Below are positions 1 to 7,631 of a stretch of DNA of 8,429 nucleotides, in pieces. Made by a program: the position numbers and the translations under genes. The DNA comes from Salinisphaera sp. UBA6602 (GTDB lineage: Bacteria > Pseudomonadota > Gammaproteobacteria > Nevskiales > Salinisphaeraceae), in assembly GCA_002433465.1 (NCBI GenBank), contig DJIE01000024.1:1672-10100 (forward strand). The letters are read 5' to 3'. The notes below the pieces were generated by a model. The model saw only the letters and a program-made list of their open reading frames with translations. It was not told the DNA's origin and made no database searches. The number at the start of each line of letters is the position of its first letter. Positions within the stretch are counted from its first letter, which is position 1.

Positions 1-64
1 GCCCATGACCTGTTGCCCCCGGTAAGCTCGGCCAGATGCCGGCGCCTGGCGCCAGCGGCCGCTC

Positions 65-385
65 TCAGTCGAAACGATCGTCGCAGACCTGGACCATACC
101 GTCTTCTATGCGCACCGGAAAGGGGTGAACATCCTCGTAGGCGGGCGGTGTGAGCGCCTTGCCGTTCTTGATACAGAAACGGGCACCGTGGCGCGGGCAG
201 ATGATTTCATAGCCCTCGACCTCGCCGCTGGCGAGCTCGCCGCCGTCGTGGGTACACATGTCCTCGATGGCGTAATAGCTGCCTTCGCGATAAAACACGG
301 CCACCATCACGTCGTCCACGTCGACGACACGACACTGGCCTTCCTTGAGTTCGCCGTCCTTGGCGACATTCACCCAATCGGTCAT
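65..385 (-). CDS. Rieske [2Fe-2S] ferredoxin, last visible gene of suf operon
   Basis: A 106-residue soluble protein with the complete Rieske cluster motif: C44-T-H46 followed by C63-P-R-H66, i.e. CxH-x16-CxxH, with two Cys and two His to bind a [2Fe-2S] cluster. There is no signal peptide or membrane segment, so it should be cytoplasmic. Its size matches stand-alone Rieske ferredoxins that donate electrons to non-heme iron oxygenases. Similar genes are known at the end of suf operons in other bacteria, where their role is not settled; here it could be an electron donor for cluster assembly or a client. It lies 40 nt downstream of sufS on the same strand. A purine-rich GAGAG sits 7 nt before the ATG as a modest ribosome site. 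No terminator with a T tract follows, and an ATG on the minus strand at 6-4 could begin another operon gene beyond the left edge. Family identity is firm; the physiological partner is unknown. Confidence 0.93.
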   Translation of the reverse strand: MTDWVNVAKDGELKEGQCRVVDVDDVMVAVFYREGSYYAIEDMCTHDGGELASGEVEGYEIICPRHGARFCIKNGKALTPPAYEDVHPFPVRIEDGMVQVCDDRFD

Positions 386-425
386 GGTTCGCTCTCGTTA
401 CTGCTTGTTCGGTCGGTCGTATGTA

Positions 426-1676
426 TCAGCCGAAGATACGCTGCACGCTCTCCAGACCCTTGATCAGGGCATCGACGTCGTCGTCGTTATTGTAGCCGGC
501 GAACGATGCCCGGGCTGTGGCCGGCACGCCGAAGCGGGTCATCAAGGGCATGGCGCAGTGATGCCCGGTCCGAATGGCCACGCCCGATTCGTCGAGCAGG
601 GTGCCGATATCGTGGGCATGCACGCCCTCCATCACGAAGGAGATGGTGGCGGCCTTGCCGGGGGCGTTGCCGATGATGCGCAGCCCGTCGATGGCCTGCA
701 TGCCGGCGGTGGCGCGTTCCAGCAGGCCGTGTTCGTAGGCGGCCACGGCATCGAGATCCACGTCTTCGAGATATTCGATGGAGGCGCCGAGCGCGGCAGC
801 ACCGGCGATATTGGGGGTGCCGGCTTCGAACTTGTAGGGCAACTCGTTCCAGGTCGTACCCTCGAACGACACGGTTTCGATCATGTCGCCGCCGCCCTGG
901 TAGGGCGGCATGGCATCGAGCAGAGCCTCGCGGCCGTAGAGCACGCCGATACCGGTCGGGCCGAACAGCTTATGGCCGGAAAACACGTAGAAATCCGTGC
1001 CAATCGCCTGCACGTCGACGGGCATATGGGCGACGGCCTGGGCACCGTCAATGAGGGTGACGGCGTCGACCGCGTGGGCGGCCTCAACCATGTCGGCCAC
1101 CGGCAGCACCGTGCCCAGCGCGTTGGATACATGTGCGAACGCGGCGATCGCGGTACGCTCGGACAGCTTGTTCTTGAAGGCCTCGAGCGTGATGCTGCCG
1201 TCGTCCTCGACCGGGACCACCACGATTTTCGCACCGGTTTGTTCGGCGACCATCTGCCAAGGCACGATGTTCGAATGGTGCTCGAGCTCGGTGAGCAGGA
1301 TTTCGTCGCTGGCCTTCAGGCGCGGCCGGGCAAAGCACTGGGCGACCAGGTTGATGCCGTCGGTCGTGCCCCGCGTATACACCAGCTCCGAACGGGCGCT
1401 GGCGTTAATGAAGCGCATGAGCCGATCACGGGCGCCTTCGTACTGGCGCGTGGCCCGCTGGGACAGGGCATGGATGGCGCGATGCACGTTCGCGTTGGCG
1501 TGGCGATAGTAGTCGTCGCTCGCCTTGATCACGGCCATCGGTTTCTGCGTGGTCGCCGCGTTGTCCAGATACGACAGCCGCATGCCGCCGTCGAGCGCTT
1601 CCGAAAGAATCGGAAAATCGGCGCGAAAACGGGCGGCATCGAATGTGCTATGTCCGGCAGCGTTTGCAATGGCCAT
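426..1676 (-). CDS. sufS: Cysteine desulfurase SufS
   Basis: PLP-dependent enzyme that removes sulfur from L-cysteine, giving alanine and an enzyme persulfide that feeds the SufBC2D scaffold. At 416 residues it has the usual SufS length. Visible marks are the cofactor lysine in SGHK (K236), the stacking histidine in the EHHSN stretch (H133), the PLP-ring aspartate in LIDGAQ (D210), the catalytic cysteine in TGHHCAMP (C374) and the substrate-binding arginine in ARASFAGYN (R389). These sit 10 residues after the E. coli SufS positions K226, H123, D200, C364 and R379. The compact GHHCAMP loop marks a group II desulfurase (SufS) rather than IscS. The start is supported by a strong GGAGG four nt before the ATG. 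It follows sufD by 26 nt. SufS-type enzymes normally need SufE or SufU as sulfur acceptor; neither is in the window. Confidence 0.97.
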   Translation of the reverse strand: MAIANAAGHSTFDAARFRADFPILSEALDGGMRLSYLDNAATTQKPMAVIKASDDYYRHANANVHRAIHALSQRATRQYEGARDRLMRFINASARSELVYTRGTTDGINLVAQCFARPRLKASDEILLTELEHHSNIVPWQMVAEQTGAKIVVVPVEDDGSITLEAFKNKLSERTAIAAFAHVSNALGTVLPVADMVEAAHAVDAVTLIDGAQAVAHMPVDVQAIGTDFYVFSGHKLFGPTGIGVLYGREALLDAMPPYQGGGDMIETVSFEGTTWNELPYKFEAGTPNIAGAAALGASIEYLEDVDLDAVAAYEHGLLERATAGMQAIDGLRIIGNAPGKAATISFVMEGVHAHDIGTLLDESGVAIRTGHHCAMPLMTRFGVPATARASFAGYNNDDDVDALIKGLESVQRIFG

Positions 1677-1702
1677 GAGTCCTCCGGGTTGACCCGATGT
1701 AT

Positions 1703-3027
1703 TCAGGCGAGGTCGGCGTAGCCCTGTCCGCCGGGTAGCTTGGACAGCAGCGCGGCTTCCACGAACCGCTCGACCGGCGCGATGCCGACTTTCTGTACCA
1801 GCGCGTTGGCGAAGCTGTAGGTCAGGATCGCCCGGGCGCCGTCATCGGCCACGCCGCGGCTCTTGAGATAGAACACGGCGTCCTCGTCGAGCTGACCCAC
1901 GGTGGAGCCGTGCGCGGCCACCACGTCGTCGGCATAGATTTCCAGCTCGGGCTTGGCATCCACCTCGGCCTTGTTGGACAACAGCAGGGCATCGCAGCTC
2001 AGATCCGAATCGGTCTTCTGGGCATCCTTGCGAATCAGGATCTTGCCGTTGAACACGCCACGTCCGTGGTCGGCCAGCACGCCCTTGTAGATTTCGCGCG
2101 ACACGCTGTGTTCGGTGTCGTGATCCACGCAGGTGTGGTTGTCCATATGCTGACGCCCGGTCGGCACGTAAACACCGTAGAAATGCACTTCCGCGTTCGG
2201 GTCCACCAGATGCGTGTGGGTATCGGTACGCGCCAGGCGACCGCCCAGGTCGAAGCCATGGTTGAACACGCGGCTGTCGCGCGTCTGGTGGGCGAAGAAG
2301 CTGGCCGTGTGATAACCGCGGTCGGATTCCTGCTGTACGCGACAGCGGGTGAGCTGGGCGTTCTGGCCCATCTCGGCCTCGGTCACCACGTTGGTGAAGT
2401 AGGCTTTTTCACCCAGGCCCACGTAATGTTCGATGACCGTGGCCTGGCTGCCGCGCTCCATCACATAGCGATGACGCACCTGCGACATGCGGTCTTCGTG
2501 GCCGCCGCTGGAGAGCGTGATCACGTGGATCGGCTTGTCTGCGGCTGCATTGGCCGCGACGTGTACATAGGCGCCATCGGTAGCGAACGCGGCGTTCATG
2601 TCGGACAGGCTGCCCGGCTGCGCGTCGATCGCGGACGATTTCACGCGGGCGTCGTCGTTGTCGTTGAGATACTGCGCAAACGACTGCACCTGCACGCCCT
2701 GCGGCAGGCCGTCGAGCGACGACAGCCGCGGGTTGAAGTGGCCGTCCACGATCACGATGCGATAAGCGTCCAGATCGGCCGGCAGGAAGGCGGCGAGGGC
2801 GTCCTGGGATACGTCGCCGGCCTCGGAGCTGGCTTCGAAACGGCGTTTTTCCACCGGGCGCAGACTGGTGTACTTCCAGTCTTCCTGGCGCGTATCCGGA
2901 AAGCCGGCATCGGCGAAGGCCTTGAGCGCGTCCTTGCGGGCCCGCTGGTTCGCGTCGCTGCCCGGCAGATCACGCTCGAGACGGGCGTACTCGGCCAGAT
3001 AATGGTCGATAAGCGGCGCGATATTGC

Positions 3028-3031
<4 letters not shown>
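1703..3031 (-). CDS. sufD: Fe-S cluster assembly scaffold protein SufD
   Basis: SufD pairs with SufB and two SufC subunits in the SufBC2D complex where new clusters are built in the cytoplasm. The 442-residue product has the SufBD beta-helix core, roughly residues 155-400, with a hallmark C-terminal stretch AAHGSTVGQLD. His374 there corresponds to E. coli SufD His360, which with SufB Cys405 is implicated in nascent cluster binding. The residue matching E. coli Cys358 appears to be Ala372. The N-terminal helical part (about 1-130) includes the typical QEDWKYT segment. The start codon overlaps the sufC stop as ATGA, a 4-nt overlap that suggests translational coupling; I see no clear Shine-Dalgarno before it. 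It is slightly longer than E. coli SufD (423 residues). SufB, the paralogue, is encoded separately in the same operon, so the identity is not ambiguous. Confidence 0.97.
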
Positions 3032-3789
<758 letters not shown>

Positions 3790-3817
3790 AGAGTGTTTTT
3801 AGCGGTTGAACGTGGCA

Positions 3818-3840
3818 GGCCCGCGCACATGGCGCGGGCC
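3818..3840 (-). other. Perfect 9-bp hairpin between sufB and sufC
   Basis: The arms are GGCCCGCGC (3818-3826) and GCGCGGGCC (3832-3840) around a 5-nt loop. On the sufBCDS transcript it lies about 30 nt after the sufB stop and 28 nt before the sufC start. No T tract follows on either strand, so it is not a standard intrinsic terminator. An RNA-stability or processing element that sets the sufB to sufC ratio is an inference. The structure itself is directly visible. Confidence 0.6.
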
Positions 3841-3871
3841 CGATATTCTTGTGCCGGGCTGTCGGTAACGA

Positions 3872-5359
<1,488 letters not shown>

Positions 5360-5398
5360 AGCGATTGGATCGTTCGAAATTACGCGTTTAATGACGCA

Positions 5399-5404
5399 AG
5401 TATA
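5399..5404 (-). promoter_or_regulatory. Possible -10 box of the suf operon
   Basis: On the minus strand the hexamer TATACT (5 of 6 matches to TATAAT) lies 39 nt before the sufB ATG, predicting a leader of roughly 30 nt. No good -35 hexamer sits 16-18 nt upstream, where the sequence is GC-rich. That would fit an activator-dependent promoter, as suf promoters often are, but this is inference. I could not fit an IscR type 1 or type 2 site confidently. Confidence 0.33.
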
Positions 5405-5469
5405 ACGTGAATCGGCGGTCGCCCGGCGGCATCCATACCGATACCGATGATAGTGGGGGTCTATTGAAA

Positions 5470-5494
5470 GTCTTCAAGACATTGGCAGCGCCAA
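5470..5494. promoter_or_regulatory. Two adjacent perfect dyads in the sufB/lipoprotein intergenic region
   Basis: GTCTT-C-AAGAC (5470-5480) is followed after 1 nt by TTGGC-AGC-GCCAA (5482-5494). Each is a perfect 5-bp inverted repeat with a short centre. They sit just upstream of the proposed plus-strand promoter and about 110-135 bp upstream of the sufB start. Short centres suit DNA-binding dimers better than RNA hairpins. No known regulator is assigned. Confidence 0.35.
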
Positions 5495-5498
5495 CATA

Positions 5499-5527
5499 TT
5501 GCGGACGACCGGATTTATCGATTTAAT
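5499..5527 (+). promoter_or_regulatory. Candidate sigma-70 promoter of the lipoprotein gene
   Basis: TTGCGG (5499-5504), a 17-bp spacer and TTTAAT (5522-5527). The -10 matches consensus at 5 of 6 positions and the -35 at 3 of 6. Transcription would start near 5534, giving a leader of about 25 nt that includes the AAGGGAG ribosome site at 5547-5553. The local AT-rich stretch in an otherwise GC-rich window supports it. Confidence 0.42.
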
Positions 5528-5559
5528 GGTCGCTCACCATCTATACAAGGGAGTTCCAT

Positions 5560-6000
5560 ATGCGGCCTATGATTCGTCTGGGGGCATTGGCACTGGCGGG
5601 CACGGCGCTGGCCGGCTGCTCGCAGATCACGATTACGTCCGACACCATCGTCGACGGCACGGCCCGTATCGCCGATGCCACGACCAACGCAGTGCAGGGC
5701 ACCAGCAACGTCACTACGAACACCGCCAACGACGTGGATGCGCGCACCCATGCCGCACGGCGCGAATTCGTGGGCTCGCAAATGGCCATGATCAAGCGTG
5801 AAGCGGCGCGCGGCCAGGGCGAGAACCTGGAAACGCTGGCGTACATGATGCACGCCGAAGACACCCAGGCCTTCGAGCAGCAGGTGCAGGCTAACTACCA
5901 GGCGCTGTTCGCATCCGATGCCGATGCCGACCAGTGGCTGACCCGCCTTTACGACGTCATGGGCACGCCGCCCGATATGGCGCTCGCTTCCGCAGGCTAA
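5560..6000 (+). CDS. Lipoprotein with C-terminal DUF3015-like region
   Basis: A 146-residue precursor. A basic start (R2, R6) and hydrophobic stretch lead into the lipobox LAGC with the lipidated cysteine at residue 20. Serine at +2 predicts sorting to the outer membrane by the Lol system. Residues 21-60 are rich in Thr, Asn and Asp, probably a flexible tether with no recognisable fold. Residues 67-132 (REFVGSQM, then EAARGQGENLETLAYMM, then ANYQALF) resemble the C-terminal half of DUF3015 proteins, notably the A-R-G-x-G-E-x-L signature; the Cys/Gly-rich N-terminal half of classic DUF3015 proteins is absent. The function is unknown and I do not assign one. The start is supported by a strong AAGGGAG six nt before the ATG. 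It is monocistronic, with its own promoter candidate and a strong terminator, divergent from sufB. The lipoprotein call is firm; the DUF3015 relation is from memory of the family. Confidence 0.85.
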   Translation: MRPMIRLGALALAGTALAGCSQITITSDTIVDGTARIADATTNAVQGTSNVTTNTANDVDARTHAARREFVGSQMAMIKREAARGQGENLETLAYMMHAEDTQAFEQQVQANYQALFASDADADQWLTRLYDVMGTPPDMALASAG

Positions 6001-6020
6001 GCGCACTGCGCGACACGGCG

Positions 6021-6049
6021 GCCGGCATGTACGCGTGCCGGCTTTTTTT
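6021..6049 (+). terminator. Intrinsic terminator of the lipoprotein gene
   Basis: GCCGGCA (6021-6027) pairs with TGCCGGC (6036-6042) around an 8-nt loop and runs straight into seven T residues (6043-6049), 20 nt after the stop codon. This is a textbook plus-strand intrinsic terminator. Confidence 0.9.
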
Positions 6050-6125
6050 ATGCGCGTGTGGCCTGCAAGGCCATCACGAGCTAGGCTAGCGGGCGATTTA
6101 AAACCACTGCCGCGAGGTTGGCGCG

Positions 6126-6569
6126 ATGGCGCGCACGGACAACTGGGACATTGCCACGCCGTTCGTGGCCCGCTTCGAAGTCGATGCGTCGCATATCGAC
6201 CGGCTCGAGCATATGAATAACGCTGTCTACCTGACCTTCACGGAACAGGCGGCCTGGCAGCACACGGAAGCCCTGGGCATCGGCTGGCAGAGCTATGTCG
6301 ATCTGGACGCGGCCTGTGTGGTGCATCGCCACGAGCTGGACTACCTCATGCCCGCCCACCTGGGCGACGAACTCGAGGTGGCCACCTGGATTGCCGAAAA
6401 CGACGGCCGGCTCACCATGTGGCGTGCGTTTCAGTTTCGGCGCGTAGGCGACGGGCGGACGGTATTCCGGGCCCGCACCCATTACGTTACGGTCAAGCTG
6501 TCGAACGGGCGCGCCCGCCGCATGCCACAGCTGTTCGTCGACGCCTACCGACCCGCGTCCGACGCCTAG
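6126..6569 (+). CDS. Acyl-CoA thioesterase, 4HBT hotdog fold
   Basis: A 147-residue hotdog-fold protein of the 4-hydroxybenzoyl-CoA thioesterase family (YbgC/FcbC-like), predicted to hydrolyse acyl-CoA thioesters in the cytoplasm. The key stretch is HIDRLEHMNNAVYLTFTEQAAW (within 23-44): D25, H29, N31-N32, Y35 and E40 occupy the positions of the common D-x-x-G-H-x-N-N-x-x-Y motif. The usual Gly before His is Glu28 here, a small departure. A second conserved stretch, HRHELDYLMPAHLGDELEV (67-85), is the typical central strand region. The substrate cannot be told from sequence; aromatic and short- to medium-chain acyl-CoAs are both possible. GAGG (6114-6117) eight nt before the ATG supports the start. 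The next gene follows after 2 nt, so the two are almost certainly co-transcribed. Confidence 0.88.
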   Translation: MARTDNWDIATPFVARFEVDASHIDRLEHMNNAVYLTFTEQAAWQHTEALGIGWQSYVDLDAACVVHRHELDYLMPAHLGDELEVATWIAENDGRLTMWRAFQFRRVGDGRTVFRARTHYVTVKLSNGRARRMPQLFVDAYRPASDA

Positions 6570-6571
6570 CC

Positions 6572-6847
6572 ATGGCCGCACCGCGTGTGGAAATCCATTT
6601 CTGTCCGGGCTGTCGCTGGCAGGCACGCGCGGCCTGGATGGCTCAGGAACTGCTCACCACCTTCGGCGAGGCACTCGGCGAAGTCGCCATCGTGCCGGCC
6701 GCCTCGGGCGTGTTCGAAATCCATCTCGACGGCGAGCTGCTGCACTCGCGCAAGCGCGACGGCGGCTTCCCTGAAACCAAGCCCATCAAGCAGATGATCC
6801 GTGATCGTATCGATCCGGCGCGCGGACTGGGCCACACCGATCGTTGA
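6572..6847 (+). CDS. SelT/SelW/SelH (Rdx) family thioredoxin-like CxxC protein
   Basis: A 91-residue protein of the selenoprotein W-like Rdx family, which has a thioredoxin-like fold and a redox motif at the first strand-loop. Here the motif is FCPGCRW with C11 and C14, both plain Cys codons (TGT), so this is the Cys form and not a selenoprotein. The C-terminal half has the bacterial SelW signature: SRKRDGGFPETKPIK (59-73), IRDRIDP (76-82) and LGHTD (86-90). The biochemical role of bacterial members is not established; thiol redox or a Fe-S or copper-related role would be guesses. I chose the internal ATG at 6572 because the family starts only about 8 residues before the CxxC strand and because it falls 2 nt after the thioesterase stop, implying translational coupling. 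The open frame extends upstream into the thioesterase gene without family similarity. Confidence 0.88.
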   Translation: MAAPRVEIHFCPGCRWQARAAWMAQELLTTFGEALGEVAIVPAASGVFEIHLDGELLHSRKRDGGFPETKPIKQMIRDRIDPARGLGHTDR

Positions 6848-7136
6848 GGCGGCCAGACGCGCAGCACGCCGGACCAAAAACGCCAGACCGCTGGCATAGC
6901 CGGCGCTGCGCACCCGCGCCGGGCTGTTGATCCGGCATCCGAACAGCCGACTGCGCCAGCTGTTTTCAACGCGATCAAGACAAACGCCGGCAGGTGTCCG
7001 TCGCCTAATCCTATGGCTTCACGACGGCTGGACGTGGCGCGCGTGCTTTCGCACAGGCGCGGTTATAAGCCGCAAAATCATCGATTGAATAATCTATTTC
7101 TGGACCGGGGGAGTCGCTAGCCGGGCGAACGACCTG
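6848..7136. other. 289-nt convergent intergenic region with several hairpins, no convincing gene
   Basis: No reading frame here has both a ribosome site and a recognisable product; the best plus-strand one is 35 codons from 7014 without a Shine-Dalgarno. Perfect or near-perfect inverted repeats are present: 6882-6886/6891-6895 (5 bp), 6900-6906/6916-6922 (CCGGCGC/GCGCCGG, 7 bp), 6922-6928/6942-6948 (GGCTGTT/AACAGCC, 7 bp), 6998-7003/7022-7027 (CCGTCG/CGACGG, 6 bp), and 7039-7046/7051-7060 (8 bp with a 2-nt bulge). A minus-strand TATAAC (7067-7062) with TTCAAT 16 nt upstream (7089-7084) could be a promoter reading leftward through these structures. I recognise no tRNA, 4.5S RNA or 6S RNA. A clear plus-strand terminator for the SelW gene is not visible. 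Confidence 0.5.
6876..6897 (-). terminator. Possible weak minus-strand terminator
   Basis: On the minus strand ATGCCAG (6897-6891) pairs with CTGGCGT (6886-6880), including one G-T wobble, around the tetraloop CGGT. A T5 run (6880-6876) starts at the last paired base. It could end transcripts from the DUF3293 gene, about 240 nt upstream, or from a small RNA. The stem is short, so confidence is limited. Confidence 0.42.
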
Positions 7137-7559
7137 TCAGCCACGCAGCCAGACCAGCGCCGCGGGTTCATTCGCTGTGATCTGCACCATCGCCGCTTGT
7201 TCAAGTCGGCATGCCATGGCGCGGACTTCATGTTCCTCGACGCCGGCGACGAGCACGCCGGGTTCGTCCGGCCACTGGCCGGTCGGGTCTTGGTTGACGG
7301 TGTCCAGCCACGCCGGCGCGCGGCGTTGAGCCCAGTCGCGTAGCAGGCCATCGCGGGCCCGGTTCTCGGCGGGCTTGGCTTTCCGGGCGTTGGGGTTATA
7401 GGCGGTGATCAGCCAGGCGCAACGGACGAGCGCGCGTTGCGACAACCACTCGGCCACGGCGGGCGGGCAGGCGGAGCCGATTCGAATCACGTGGCTGTGG
7501 CCATCGAGAAAAACGCGATAGTGGGTCGCTTCGAACGCGGCGCTCAGATCGTCGGACAT
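7137..7559 (-). CDS. DUF3293 family protein
   Basis: A 140-residue predicted soluble protein. The stretch AWLITAYNPNARKAKPAENRARDGLL (within 48-73) carries the family core: a TAYNP strand followed by an N-R motif in the next helix. The N-terminal ATHYRVFLDG and IRIG strands also match the usual layout of DUF3293. The function of the family is unknown and no catalytic residues can be named. The start ATG is the only nearby one compatible with the conserved N-terminus; the next candidate (GTG, codon 24) would remove a conserved strand. Strikingly, the ATG begins 1 nt after the T tract of the fadE terminator hairpin, so there is no Shine-Dalgarno and almost no room for a leader. Expression therefore depends on readthrough or a promoter buried in the hairpin. 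It is convergent with the thioesterase-SelW pair. Confidence 0.8.
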   Translation of the reverse strand: MSDDLSAAFEATHYRVFLDGHSHVIRIGSACPPAVAEWLSQRALVRCAWLITAYNPNARKAKPAENRARDGLLRDWAQRRAPAWLDTVNQDPTGQWPDEPGVLVAGVEEHEVRAMACRLEQAAMVQITANEPAALVWLRG

Positions 7560-7560
7560 G

Positions 7561-7591
7561 AAAAAGGCCCGGGTGAAACCACCCGGGCCTT
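7561..7591 (-). terminator. Strong intrinsic terminator of fadE
   Basis: On the minus strand AAGGCCCGGGTG (7591-7580) pairs perfectly with CACCCGGGCCTT (7575-7564) around a GTTT loop, a 12-bp stem. A T5 run (7565-7561) begins within the last stem pairs. It lies 40 nt after the fadE stop and ends 1 nt before the DUF3293 start codon. A smaller hairpin, ACCGC-AGAA-GCGGT in the plus reading (7594-7607), sits between it and the fadE stop. Confidence 0.9.
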
Positions 7592-7631
7592 GTACCGCAG
7601 AAGCGGTGCGCGTGTCAGCCGGGATTCCCGA

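Noticed and set aside
4..61. Possible next operon gene starting at the minus-strand ATG (6-4), and the GC-rich dyads (GGCGCC, CTGGCGCCAG) after the Rieske gene
   Set aside because: Only two codons would be visible and the ribosome site is poor. The dyads lack a T tract, so neither a gene nor a terminator can be supported.
345..1721. Long plus-strand open frame (458 codons) opposite sufS
   Set aside because: It is antisense to a fully conserved sufS and reads as His/Gly/Val/Asp-rich sequence with no domain. This is typical of the mirror frame of GC-rich genes.
5410..5470. IscR-like site upstream of sufB
   Set aside because: A stretch with ATAGACCCCC looked faintly like the type 2 motif, but spacing and the second half-site do not fit.
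5515..6006. Minus-strand open frame (163 codons) opposite the lipoprotein gene
   Set aside because: The plus-strand gene has a strong Shine-Dalgarno, a lipobox and a terminator, while the minus frame has none of these.
6080..6090. GCTAG-G-CTAGC dyad upstream of the thioesterase gene
   Set aside because: It is a single short dyad with no clear promoter context; chance is a sufficient explanation.
7014..7121. 35-codon plus-strand open frame in the convergent intergenic region
   Set aside because: It has no ribosome site, a basic random-looking product and no family resemblance.
6848..7136. 6S, 4.5S or tRNA gene in the hairpin-rich region
   Set aside because: There is no SRP tetraloop-internal loop motif, no cloverleaf with a TTC arm, and no match to the 6S central bubble layout that I can recognise.
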